Shown piece after piece: positions 27,264 through 34,953 of a stretch of 64,000 bases of DNA; the first letter of the stretch is position 1; each line of letters starts with the position of its first letter. The notes beneath the pieces were generated by a model, which was not told the origin of the DNA, did no database searches, and was given only the letters and a program-made list of their open reading frames with translations. This stretch comes from Streptococcus sp. (GTDB lineage Bacteria > Bacillota > Bacilli > Lactobacillales > Streptococcaceae). Position numbers and translations under genes: made by a program. The DNA lies in NCBI GenBank assembly GCA_030527925.1, contig JAUMZW010000009.1, positions 1 to 64,000 on the forward strand, in the 5' to 3' direction.

Positions 27264-27450
27264 ATTTTCCTCCAAAAAAGCACAAGATTTCATATACTGG
27301 AGCGCTTTTGCGCGGTTCCATCCAGTTTCACATCCTGTGCTCTTAATTTTTATAGTTTCAAATGAATAACGGTAGAATTTCAACTATCTTATCTATCTGT
27401 TTTCAGCATCCACAGACTTTCTAAAAGATTTGATAGGCTACTTATCCGTT
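27264..27450 (-). promoter_or_regulatory. T-box riboswitch leader of serS (serine specific)
   Basis: Reading the minus strand, the leader holds a T-box core GGATGGAACCGCG (27323-27311) and a specifier region GAAATTCTACC with UCU (27376-27374), a serine codon. It ends in a terminator stem (GAGCACAGGAT against ATCTTGTGC) with a U-run at 27279-27274, directly before GGAGG. Uncharged tRNA-Ser pairing at UCU and at the T-box bulge would favour the antiterminator. Specifier choice is by position and match to the gene. Confidence 0.88.
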
Positions 27451-27456
27451 ATAGAT

Positions 27457-27485
27457 ATTATACTAAAATTAAACTAACTTGTAAA
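27457..27485 (-). promoter_or_regulatory. SigA promoter for the serS leader
   Basis: On the minus strand TTTACA (27485-27480), 17 bases, TATAAT (27462-27457). It places the transcript start near 27450, so serS has its own transcript separate from the man operon upstream. Confidence 0.78.
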
Positions 27486-27494
27486 TTAGCTTAA

Positions 27495-27854
27495 TTATTT
27501 ATTTTTAATCTTTGCAATAATAGTTTGTATTAATGTTGGATATTTGACAATTTTGTCATTTCCAATGTGTTGACGAGCAATTTTTAAAATTTTTCCTGAG
27601 TCTTTGGAGGAGAATAAAAATTTTCCTTTATCAGTTACCACTTGAAAATGTCTACTAATTTTATTATGTGTGACATTAGCACCAATAGTAATTATACTGG
27701 TCCAAGGTATCTGGATATAGTCTTCAACATTTGAATTTTTGTAGAATTCTAACGCGTTATCTCCAACTAAAAACTTTCCAACTTTACCTCCTAATCCTAG
27801 GTAAGATAGTCCAGTTGTTTTGAATTCAATATGTTTGTTAAGTGATTGTGCCAT
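27495..27854 (-). CDS. manO: ManO, DUF956 protein of the mannose PTS operon
   Basis: A 119-residue DUF956 protein, the small fourth gene found after manLMN in lactic acid bacteria. It begins AQSLNKHIEFKTTGLSYLGLGGKVGKFLVGDNALEFYKN and has the WTSIITIGANVTHNKISRHF block. Predicted cytoplasmic. Its role is thought to be regulation of the PTS but is not settled. It is separated from manN by a hairpin, so expression is probably lower. AAAGGAAAAAG precedes the ATG. Confidence 0.85.
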   Translation of the reverse strand: MAQSLNKHIEFKTTGLSYLGLGGKVGKFLVGDNALEFYKNSNVEDYIQIPWTSIITIGANVTHNKISRHFQVVTDKGKFLFSSKDSGKILKIARQHIGNDKIVKYPTLIQTIIAKIKNK

Positions 27855-27884
27855 CTTTTTCCTTTTTTGTAAGTAAATTGTAGT

Positions 27885-27925
27885 GTATAAAAAGAGTTAG
27901 AAACAATGTTCTAACTTCTTTTTTA
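27885..27925 (-). terminator. Hairpin with U-run between manN and manO
   Basis: On the minus strand AAAAGAAGTTAGAA pairs with TTCTAACTCTTTTT around a short loop and runs into T. It should end most transcripts after manN and let a share through to manO. Confidence 0.75.
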
Positions 27926-27927
27926 TG

Positions 27928-28839
27928 TTACATCAATCCTGCAAGGTGAGCAAGAATACCAACTGCAAATAATGCGATTATGATTGTAATTGGTGAAACT
28001 TTCTTTTTAAGTAACCACATACATAAGAATGTAAGTAGTAATCCCATAAGACCTGGAATCAATGAGTCAAGGTTTTGTTGGAAAGTTGTTACTTTTGTTG
28101 GTGTTTGTGATAAACCTGAACCAACTTGCGCAAATGCCTCTTGGATACCTTTTGAACCTGAAGCTAATTTATCCCAGTGGATATAAGCTTTGTCGTCTAA
28201 TTTAACTTCTGAAACGTTGAAGGCGAATTTAATAGATACCCAACGTTGTACCAACACAGCAAGTATGAACATCCCAAGAATTGAAGCTCCTTTTGTGATA
28301 TCTTGTAAGATACCACCTGACATGTCTTTAGTGATTTCAGAACCTGCACGGTAACCAATTTCTTGAGTGTACCATAAGAAGGCCATACGAATTGCATTCC
28401 ATCCAAAGAAGAAGATAAGTGGACCCATGATATTTCCACTTAGGGCAAGAGATGCGCCAAGTGCTCCTAAGATTGGACGAACAGTAAACCAGAATACAGG
28501 GTCACCGATACCAGCTAGAGGCCCCATCATACCGATTTTAACCCCTTGGATAGCAGCATCATCGATTTCCGCACCGTTTGCTTTTTCTTCCTCAAGAGCA
28601 AGTGTTACACCAATGATTGGAGCTGCAACGTATGGGTGAGTGTTAAAGAACTCTAAGTGACGTTCTAATGCAGCTTCTTGGTCTTCTTTTTTAGTATAGA
28701 GTCGTTTAATAGCTGGGATAAGTGAGTATGCCCAACCTAAGTTTTGCATACGCTCATAGTTCCATGAACCTTGTAAGAAGGTTGAACGCCACCAAACTTT
28801 TTGACGGTCAGCTTTTGATAATTTAATTTTTTCAGTCAT
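27928..28839 (-). CDS. manN: Mannose/glucose PTS component IID
   Basis: Membrane component IID of the mannose-family PTS, 303 residues, opening EKIKLSKADRQKVWWRSTFLQGSWNYERMQNLGW, with GPLAGIGDPVFWFTVRPILGALGAS near 109-133 and a C-terminal membrane helix. Works with IIC to carry glucose, mannose and glucosamine, and serves as receptor for class IIa bacteriocins. It is 18 bases after manM. Confidence 0.94.
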   Translation of the reverse strand: MTEKIKLSKADRQKVWWRSTFLQGSWNYERMQNLGWAYSLIPAIKRLYTKKEDQEAALERHLEFFNTHPYVAAPIIGVTLALEEEKANGAEIDDAAIQGVKIGMMGPLAGIGDPVFWFTVRPILGALGASLALSGNIMGPLIFFFGWNAIRMAFLWYTQEIGYRAGSEITKDMSGGILQDITKGASILGMFILAVLVQRWVSIKFAFNVSEVKLDDKAYIHWDKLASGSKGIQEAFAQVGSGLSQTPTKVTTFQQNLDSLIPGLMGLLLTFLCMWLLKKKVSPITIIIALFAVGILAHLAGLM

Positions 28840-28857
28840 GATGTCTGTCTTCCTTTC

Positions 28858-29661
28858 TTAATAGTCTTCTAGAATATCACCAATTGGGTCGCTGCTTGTG
28901 TGGCCAGCACCTCCACCGTTGCCACCTTTTTTAGAAAGGTTAAGGTAGATAAGAGCAATAGCAACACCGATAGCTCCAAGAGCGATAAGTGTTAATTGTG
29001 TTACGGCTGCAAGTGCAAAACCGATGGCAAAGAATGGCCAAACTTCACGAGTTGCCATCATATTGATAACCATAGCATAACCTACGGCAACAACCATACC
29101 ACCACCGATAGCCATACCATCAGATAACCAGGCTGGCATCGCTTCTAGGGCTGCTTTTACGGCATCAGCTGGGATGAGAAGTAAAAGAAGGGCTGGGATT
29201 GCGATACGTAGTCCTTGAAGAAGAAGTGCGATAAAGTGAGCACGTTCTACCCCTTTGATGTTACTGTGTTTTGCAGCAGCATCAGCAGTATGAACAAGAC
29301 CAACTGAGAGTGTACGAACAATCATTGTTAAGAAGAGACCTGCAACTGCAAGTGGGATAGCAACTGCTTGAGCCACTGCGATACCTTTTGTTGTGAAGTC
29401 TCCACCTTGAACAAGGATGATTGCAGCAGCAACAGATGCAAGAGCAGCATCTGGTGCCACAGCTGCACCGATATTTGCCCAACCAAGAGCAATTAATTGA
29501 AGAGTACCACCAAGCATAACTCCAGCAGTCAAGTGACCAGTCACAAGACCAATAAGGGTACATGCTACTAAGGGTTGATGGAATTGGAATTGGTCGAGGA
29601 TACCTTCAATACCTGCTAAGAAGGCAACAACGACAACTAAAATCATAGAAATAAATGACAT
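28858..29661 (-). CDS. manM: Mannose/glucose PTS component IIC
   Basis: Membrane component IIC, 267 residues with about 7-8 helices: MILVVVVAFLAGIEGILDQF at the start, PLVACTLIGLVTGHLTAGVMLGGT near 31-54 and ALGWANIGAAVAPDAALASV near 58-77. A Gly-rich tail (GGNGGGAGHTSSD) ends the protein. It lies 20 bases after manL and 18 before manN; one operon. Confidence 0.94.
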   Translation of the reverse strand: MSFISMILVVVVAFLAGIEGILDQFQFHQPLVACTLIGLVTGHLTAGVMLGGTLQLIALGWANIGAAVAPDAALASVAAAIILVQGGDFTTKGIAVAQAVAIPLAVAGLFLTMIVRTLSVGLVHTADAAAKHSNIKGVERAHFIALLLQGLRIAIPALLLLLIPADAVKAALEAMPAWLSDGMAIGGGMVVAVGYAMVINMMATREVWPFFAIGFALAAVTQLTLIALGAIGVAIALIYLNLSKKGGNGGGAGHTSSDPIGDILEDY

Positions 29662-29681
29662 TTTTCGAATCCTTTCTGAAA

Positions 29682-30671
29682 TTATTGAACATTTGCTTTT
29701 GTGATTAGGTCAAACAAATCTTTTTTCGAGTCACTTGGAACTTTACGGACGTCGAATGAAACGCCAAGGTCACGAAGTTTTTCGTAGGTTTCAACATCTG
29801 CTTTATCCATTGATAAAACGTTGTTAACCATTGTTTTTCCTGTTGAGTGAGCCATTGAACCAACATTAAGTTCTTTGATTGGCACGCCACCTTCAATAGC
29901 ACGAAGAGCATCTTGAGGTGTTTCAAATAAGATAAGTGCATGTGTGTTTCCAAATCTTGGGTCTTTTGCAACTTCAATTAATTTTTGAATTGGAACAACG
30001 TTTGCTTTAACATTACCAGGAGCAGCTTGTTTGATTAATTCTTTACGTAAATCATCGTTTGCAACAGAGTCAGAAGCAACAATAATGCGATCTGCTTTTG
30101 AATCTGGAGTCCATGCCGTGGCGACTTGTCCATGAAGAAGACGTGTGTCGATACGGGCTAAATTAATTTTTAACTTACCATCTCCGATAACAGTTCCTTC
30201 TGGGATAGCAGCTTGTTGGACTGTAGCTTGTGGTGCAGCACTTGCTTCCTCAACTGGATTTAATTCTTCAGGAAGGGCTTTAACACCGTCCTTAGATTCT
30301 TTGATGATATTAGCAACAACTTTGTCAACCCCAGCTTCTGCATCCATTAGGCGTTCTGTGTAGGCTTGGATAAGCATTGGAAGGTTAAGTCCAGTGATGA
30401 TAGCCATTTTACGGTCTTGATTTTCTCCCATAACACGGCTTGCCTGGTTGAATGGTGAACCACTCCATAAATCAGCTAAAACGAGAATTTCATCACTTGC
30501 ATCAAATTGAGCAATTGCATTATTGAAGTGTGCATACAAGTCGTCAGGACCTTCATTTGGCATGAATGTCACAACTTGAACTTTCTCTTGTTCACCAAAA
30601 ATCATTGAGCCTGATTGGTGAATACCTTCAGCAAATTTACCATGACTGGCAATAATTATACCGATACTCAT
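29682..30671 (-). CDS. manL: Mannose/glucose PTS component IIAB
   Basis: Cytoplasmic phosphotransfer component of 329 residues. The IIA domain (1-~135) has the active His near residue 10 in [12 protein letters not shown]. An Ala/Pro-rich hinge (about 145-165) follows. The IIB domain (about 170-329) has the second active His in [15 protein letters not shown]. Main glucose entry route in streptococci and a link to catabolite control. GGAGG precedes the ATG. The promoter carries a cre-like site. Confidence 0.95.
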   Translation of the reverse strand: MSIGIIIASHGKFAEGIHQSGSMIFGEQEKVQVVTFMPNEGPDDLYAHFNNAIAQFDASDEILVLADLWSGSPFNQASRVMGENQDRKMAIITGLNLPMLIQAYTERLMDAEAGVDKVVANIIKESKDGVKALPEELNPVEEASAAPQATVQQAAIPEGTVIGDGKLKINLARIDTRLLHGQVATAWTPDSKADRIIVASDSVANDDLRKELIKQAAPGNVKANVVPIQKLIEVAKDPRFGNTHALILFETPQDALRAIEGGVPIKELNVGSMAHSTGKTMVNNVLSMDKADVETYEKLRDLGVSFDVRKVPSDSKKDLFDLITKANVQ

Positions 30672-30699
30672 TCTTGTTCTTCCTCCTTAAAATTTACTT

Positions 30700-30728
30700 A
30701 GTATATCAATTTATGAAAGCGATATACT
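30700..30728 (-). repeat. Inverted repeat in the manL leader
   Basis: AGTATATC (30700-30707) and GATATACT (30721-30728) are perfect 8-bp inverted arms 13 bases apart, in the manL 5' leader between the promoter and the GGAGG ribosome site. It could be an RNA hairpin or the operator of a dimeric regulator. Confidence 0.55.
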
Positions 30729-30746
30729 TTCTATTAGAACTTCTCT

Positions 30747-30775
30747 ATTTTAAAACGTTTTCACAAAAAAAGCAA
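30747..30775 (-). promoter_or_regulatory. manL promoter with cre-like site
   Basis: On the minus strand TTGCTT (30775-30770), 17 bases, TAAAAT (30752-30747). A cre-like site TGAAAACGTTTTAA (30763-30750) overlaps the spacer and -10 and matches TGWNANCGNTNWCA at all but one position. Repression by CcpA is the likely meaning. Confidence 0.68.
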
Positions 30776-30804
30776 TAGCTTTCACTCAAAAAAACAAAAA
30801 AAAT

Positions 30805-30846
30805 AAAAAACTCTCAAATTCTATCAAAAACATGAGAGTTTTTTAT
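30805..30846 (-). terminator. Intrinsic terminator after the Cof hydrolase gene
   Basis: AAAAACTCTCA pairs with TGAGAGTTTTT across a 16-base loop. The A/T flanks work in the minus direction, just past the Cof stop codon and before the man promoter. Confidence 0.75.
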
Positions 30847-30848
30847 TT

Positions 30849-31661
30849 TTAGAGAAAGAGTTCAGCTAGTTTTTTTGCGACACCATCCTCGTCATTCGTA
30901 TATTCGAGTTGTTCATCTGCAAATGGTAATAATAATGGACTTGCATTTTTCATCGCAAATCCTCGACCTGCAAATTTGAGCATTTGTGTATCATTATGTT
31001 CATCACCAAAGGCAAAAAGGTTTTCACTACTAGTTTTTAAAACATTTAATAGATAGGACAATGCATATGCTTTATTAATACCTTTGGGAGAAAATTCTAA
31101 AATATTTAAAGGTCCCCCCCAAGAAGCAACTTCAATATTATAATTGAAGTGTTTCTTTATATCTTGTGCTAATTGATATTTGTCACTATGTGAAGTTTGC
31201 ATCAGAAGTGCATTGGGATTATCTGTAATTTTAGATTGATCCAATAACATGTTTGGAAGAATTTTTTCAACTCCAAATAACTCGGGCGTAACAGTAGTGA
31301 TGTTTTTTGAAGCGATGTAAAATTTTTGATGGTATTCGCTAGCAATGAAATCAATTTTAAATTCCTTTTCTAGTTTTAAAATGTCGATTAAATATTGTTT
31401 ATCAATCGTAACACTATGTTCAAATTCCCATTTTTTTTCTGGAATATGTATTAATGATCCGTTGAAATTAATCATGGGAGTTGATAGTCCTAAACGCCTA
31501 TAGTGTTTATATGCCATACGATAAGGCCTGCCAGTAGAAATGATAACTAAATGTCCTAATTCTTGAATTTTTTTAATGATATCAACAGTATAGTCTGAGA
31601 TAGTATCATCGTGATGTAATAAGGTTCCATCAAGGTCTATTGCAATAATTTTTTTACTCAT
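30849..31661 (-). CDS. Cof-type HAD-IIB phosphatase
   Basis: A 270-residue haloacid dehalogenase phosphatase. Motif I is AIDLDGTLLHHDD near residues 6-18, motif II VIISTGRPY near 40-48, and motifs III/IV KGINKAYALSYLL and FAFGDEHNDTQML near 195-235. Small sugar phosphates or nucleotides are typical substrates; the precise one is not predictable. An ATG 9 bases upstream is also possible; I use MSKK at 31661 by homology. It is convergent with the man operon's direction only through the terminator. Confidence 0.87.
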   Translation of the reverse strand: MSKKIIAIDLDGTLLHHDDTISDYTVDIIKKIQELGHLVIISTGRPYRMAYKHYRRLGLSTPMINFNGSLIHIPEKKWEFEHSVTIDKQYLIDILKLEKEFKIDFIASEYHQKFYIASKNITTVTPELFGVEKILPNMLLDQSKITDNPNALLMQTSHSDKYQLAQDIKKHFNYNIEVASWGGPLNILEFSPKGINKAYALSYLLNVLKTSSENLFAFGDEHNDTQMLKFAGRGFAMKNASPLLLPFADEQLEYTNDEDGVAKKLAELFL

Positions 31662-31759
31662 ACTTTTCATTATAGCAAATTATAAGATGAATGATGAAAG
31701 TTGAAAGGGAATTGTTTTAATTTTTTTGATATAATAGCTAGAAATTGAAAGGAGAAACT

Positions 31760-32368
31760 ATGTCGAAAAAAGTTCCATTAATCCATATTTTCTTTATTTT
31801 TATTGCAATTTTAATTAAATGTTATCACGTAACAGGTTCTAATTTAATTTGGAATATGTTTCTGGCCCTATTAGCGATTGATTTTGCTTATTTTACTTAT
31901 TATTTGAATTTAAGAATAGGAAAGTTGCTGCTAAGTCTATTATGGTTATTTTTCTTTCCTAATACCTTTTATATGTTGACTGATATTGTCCATATTCATT
32001 TTGCAGGTTCTATTCTAACGGACCATTCAAGTATGATTTATTACATACTTTATATGTCAAGTATTTTATTTGGCGTTCTATGTGGAATTGAGAGTTTAAA
32101 GGTTATTTTTGTAACTTATCAGATTAAAAATTACTACGGACGTCTAATTTTAATCGGGATACTGTCGTTTGTATCAAGTTTTGCTATTCATATAGGGCGT
32201 TACGCTAGATTAAATTCATGGGATATTTTGACAAAACCGAGGATTGTCGTTCATGAAATTTTAGAAGTTGTCAGCTGGAATGCTCTTACCTTTATTTTAG
32301 GATTTACTTTTTTACAATTCTTATGTTTAGCCTATCTAGAAAATGAAAAATTAATAAATAAGCATTGA
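31760..32368 (+). CDS. DUF1361 membrane protein
   Basis: A 202-residue membrane protein with about 6 hydrophobic segments and the DUF1361 run LWLFFFPNTFYMLTDIVHI near 66-84. Function unknown. The frame opens at a TTG at 31745, but AAAGGAG and the ATG at 31760 give the real start. Preceded by TATAAT with TG upstream (near 31730). No close operon partner. Confidence 0.78.
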   Translation: MSKKVPLIHIFFIFIAILIKCYHVTGSNLIWNMFLALLAIDFAYFTYYLNLRIGKLLLSLLWLFFFPNTFYMLTDIVHIHFAGSILTDHSSMIYYILYMSSILFGVLCGIESLKVIFVTYQIKNYYGRLILIGILSFVSSFAIHIGRYARLNSWDILTKPRIVVHEILEVVSWNALTFILGFTFLQFLCLAYLENEKLINKH

Positions 32369-32431
32369 AAAATGAACAATAATTTTATATAATTAAAATA
32401 TCGTTCGTAAAAAAGGAGAATCCAATTCAAA

Positions 32432-33871
32432 ATGGAAAAATTTTTTAAGCTTAAGGAACACGGGACAGATTTCCGTACAGAAATTATAGCAGGATTGACA
32501 ACATTCTTTGCAATGAGTTATATTCTATTTGTCAATCCAGAAATGTTGAGTCAGACTGGAATGCCTGCTCAGGGAGTCTTTTTGGCTACTATTATAGGTA
32601 CTGTAGCAGGGACTTTGATGATGGCGTTTTATGCTAATATTCCGTACGCTCAAGCTCCAGGTATGGGACTAAATGCGTTCTTTACTTACACTGTGGTATT
32701 TGCTCTAGGTTATACATGGCAAGAAGCGCTAGCAATGGTTTTCTTATGTGGTGTTATTAGTATTATCGTCACTCTTACAAAAATTCGTAAAATTATTATT
32801 CATGCGATTCCTGAGAGTATTCAGTATGCTATATCTGGTGGTATCGGTATTTTTCTTGCTTATATTGGTATTAAGAAGGCTGGGTTACTACAATTTGCAA
32901 TAGATCCAGGTACTTATACGGTTGCAGGCAAAGGGGCTGATCAAGCAAAAGCAGCAATTACAGCTAATGGTATGGCAACCCCAGGTTTGGTTACATTTAA
33001 TAACCCAGCAGTTTTAGTGGCTTTAGTTGGAATTATTGTGACAATTTTTTTCGTTTTGAAACGTATTCGTGGTGGTATTATCTTGTCAATCATTGTAACA
33101 ACAATCGTTGCGATTTTTGCAGGTGTTGTTGACTTATCTCAAGTGAACTTTGCTTCAAATAATATTGGAACTGCTTTTAAGGATTTGGGGACAATCTTTG
33201 GGGCTGCTTTAGGAAAACAAGGTATAGGAGCGTTATTCTCAGATGTCTCACGAATCCCAGAGGTTTTACTCGCTATCTTAGCTTTTTCATTGACAGATAT
33301 TTTTGATAATGTAGGTACTTTAATTAGTACGGGTAGGAAGGCTGGTATTTTCAATGTAGCTGACGAAGCTGCCGCTAGAGATTCATCTGGTCTTCAAACA
33401 AAAATGGATAAAGCCTTATTTTCAGATATGGTAGGAACAACTGTTGGGGCAATTGCTGGAACATCTAATGTTACAACTTATGTTGAAAGTGCAGCTGGTA
33501 TTGAGGCTGGTGGTCGAACTGGTTTAACTGCTTTAACAGTTGCGGTCTTATTTGCAATATCTAGTTTGTTTAGTCCTCTGTTAGCAATTGTTCCAACTGC
33601 TGCTGTCTCACCTATTTTAATTATTGTTGGAATTATGATGTTATCAAGTATGAAGAATATTCAATGGGATGATATGTCAGAGGCTGTTCCTGCCTTCTTT
33701 ACTTCAATCTTTATGGGATTCACATATAGCATTACTCATGGAATTGCTGTTGGATTTATCATGTATGCTGTAGTTAAAATTTTCAAAGGTGAGGCTAAAG
33801 AAGTTCATCCAATGATTTGGATTCTTGATTTCTTATTTATTCTTAATTTTGTAAGCTTAGCTGTATTATAA
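32432..33871 (+). CDS. NCS2-family purine (guanine/hypoxanthine-type) permease
   Basis: A 479-residue permease with 12 or more membrane helices of the AzgA/PbuG branch of NCS2 transporters. It begins FFKLKEHGTDFRTEIIAGLT then FFAMSYILFVNPEML. Other matches are ANIPYAQAPGMGLNAFF near 72-88 and FSLTDIFDNVGTLISTG near 285-301, with GTSNVTTYVESAAGI. The substrate is most likely guanine or hypoxanthine. Stand-alone gene with its own terminator; a weak PurR-like site lies upstream (see rejected items). Confidence 0.88.
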   Translation: MEKFFKLKEHGTDFRTEIIAGLTTFFAMSYILFVNPEMLSQTGMPAQGVFLATIIGTVAGTLMMAFYANIPYAQAPGMGLNAFFTYTVVFALGYTWQEALAMVFLCGVISIIVTLTKIRKIIIHAIPESIQYAISGGIGIFLAYIGIKKAGLLQFAIDPGTYTVAGKGADQAKAAITANGMATPGLVTFNNPAVLVALVGIIVTIFFVLKRIRGGIILSIIVTTIVAIFAGVVDLSQVNFASNNIGTAFKDLGTIFGAALGKQGIGALFSDVSRIPEVLLAILAFSLTDIFDNVGTLISTGRKAGIFNVADEAAARDSSGLQTKMDKALFSDMVGTTVGAIAGTSNVTTYVESAAGIEAGGRTGLTALTVAVLFAISSLFSPLLAIVPTAAVSPILIIVGIMMLSSMKNIQWDDMSEAVPAFFTSIFMGFTYSITHGIAVGFIMYAVVKIFKGEAKEVHPMIWILDFLFILNFVSLAVL

Positions 33872-33880
33872 TAATTCAGA

Positions 33881-33920
33881 AACTGAATGAAAAGACTTAG
33901 TCTTTTCATTCAGTTTTTTT
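33881..33920 (+). terminator. Intrinsic terminator after the purine permease
   Basis: A perfect 16-bp stem (AACTGAATGAAAAGAC with GTCTTTTCATTCAGTT), a 3-base loop and a T-run. One of the strongest in the window. Confidence 0.92.
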
Positions 33921-33971
33921 GTGTATAAATATTGCAATTATATGATAATTGGTTACGTTATTGGAAAACTG

Positions 33972-34000
33972 TTGGAAAAATACTCTAATTTTGATATAAT
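33972..34000 (+). promoter_or_regulatory. SigA promoter for tsaE
   Basis: TTGGAA (33972-33977), 17 bases, TATAAT (33995-34000) with TG upstream (extended -10). The ATG is 6 bases after the -10 and no Shine-Dalgarno fits, so the transcript should begin at or next to the start codon. Confidence 0.75.
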
Positions 34001-34006
34001 CGCCTT

Positions 34007-34450
34007 ATGTTTTATAGTCAGGATGAAGAAGAATTAATTTTAATTGGACAAAAAATAGGTAGTCAATTGGTCGAAAATGATGTTTTAGTACTTGTTGGAG
34101 AATTAGGTGCAGGTAAAACTACTTTGACCAAGGGTATAGCACTTGGTCTAGATATTTCTCAGATGATAAAAAGTCCTACTTATACGATTGTAAGAGAATA
34201 TGAGGGAAGATTACCACTATATCATTTAGATGTTTATCGCATCGGTGATGACCCAGATTCTATTGATTTGGATGATTTTGTATATGGTAATGGAGTTTGT
34301 GTGATTGAGTGGGGGAATCTCCTTGCTAATGACGTTTTATCTGATTATCTTGAAATTGTGATTAAAAAGACTATATCTGGACGTGATATAGAATTAATTC
34401 CTCATGGGGAACAATCTAAATTATTAATTGAGAGAATTGAGAGTGACTAA
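34007..34450 (+). CDS. tsaE: TsaE, ATPase for tRNA t6A synthesis
   Basis: Works with TsaB, TsaC and TsaD to make N6-threonylcarbamoyl-A37 in ANN-decoding tRNAs. Walker A GELGAGKTTLTKG is near residues 32-44, with SPTYTIVREYEGRLPLYHLD near 57-76 and the CVIEWG block near 100. Length 147 is normal. First gene of tsaE-GNAT-LCP, a conserved streptococcal order. Possibly leaderless. Confidence 0.93.
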   Translation: MFYSQDEEELILIGQKIGSQLVENDVLVLVGELGAGKTTLTKGIALGLDISQMIKSPTYTIVREYEGRLPLYHLDVYRIGDDPDSIDLDDFVYGNGVCVIEWGNLLANDVLSDYLEIVIKKTISGRDIELIPHGEQSKLLIERIESD

Positions 34451-34451
34451 A

Positions 34452-34952
34452 ATGGCTGAAATAATAGTATTAGAAGCACAAAATTCTGATTCAGAAGCGA
34501 TATTTGAGTTACTTAATAATGTTTGTGAAGAGTCTGAATTTGTTACAAGAGACATTGCTAGTTCTCAGATGAGTTTAGAAGAGTTATGTCGCTATATTGA
34601 TAATCAATCTGATTCCAGTAATGAAATATGTTTAGTTGCAAAATTGGAAAATAAAGTAATAGGTATTTTGAATATTTCAAGTGTTGGCAATGTTGGTGAT
34701 GTTTTTTTAGCTGTTCTTGAGAAATATAGAGGATATGGTATAGGACAGTTATTAATGGATGCACTCATTGATTGGGTGGAACATACTCCTGTCATAAAAT
34801 GCTTAGAATTAACTGTCCAGGTGAAAAATGAGATAGCTATCTATATCTATAAGAAATATGGATTTGTTATTGAAGGTATTCAAAAGAAAGCAGTAAAAAC
34901 TAGAGATGGAGAATTTAGAGATGTCTATGCTATGGCTAGACTAATGAATTGA
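34452..34952 (+). CDS. GNAT-family N-acetyltransferase
   Basis: A 166-residue GNAT protein. The acetyl-CoA binding motif A is VFLAVLEKYRGYGIGQLLMDAL near 83-104, followed by CLELTVQVKNEIAIYIYKKYGF typical of RimI/SpeG-like enzymes. Substrate unknown. The ATG at 34452 is one base after the tsaE stop; the longer frame start within tsaE is less likely. It sits between tsaE and the LCP gene, two bases before the latter's first ATG. Confidence 0.85.
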   Translation: MAEIIVLEAQNSDSEAIFELLNNVCEESEFVTRDIASSQMSLEELCRYIDNQSDSSNEICLVAKLENKVIGILNISSVGNVGDVFLAVLEKYRGYGIGQLLMDALIDWVEHTPVIKCLELTVQVKNEIAIYIYKKYGFVIEGIQKKAVKTRDGEFRDVYAMARLMN

Positions 34953-34953
34953 T

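Noticed and set aside
27264..27383. N-terminal extension of serS
   Set aside because: This frame translates the T-box and terminator; the ribosome site and family alignment place the start at 27263.
29282..29563. Cys/Ser/Trp-rich reading frame in another frame of manM
   Set aside because: Odd composition is a by-product of the repetitive manM codons; no ribosome site and no family likeness.
32385..32415. PurR-like box before the purine permease
   Set aside because: TTTTACGAACGAT on the minus strand matches the PurBox core CGAAC but has about three mismatches in 13; too weak in AT-rich DNA to call.
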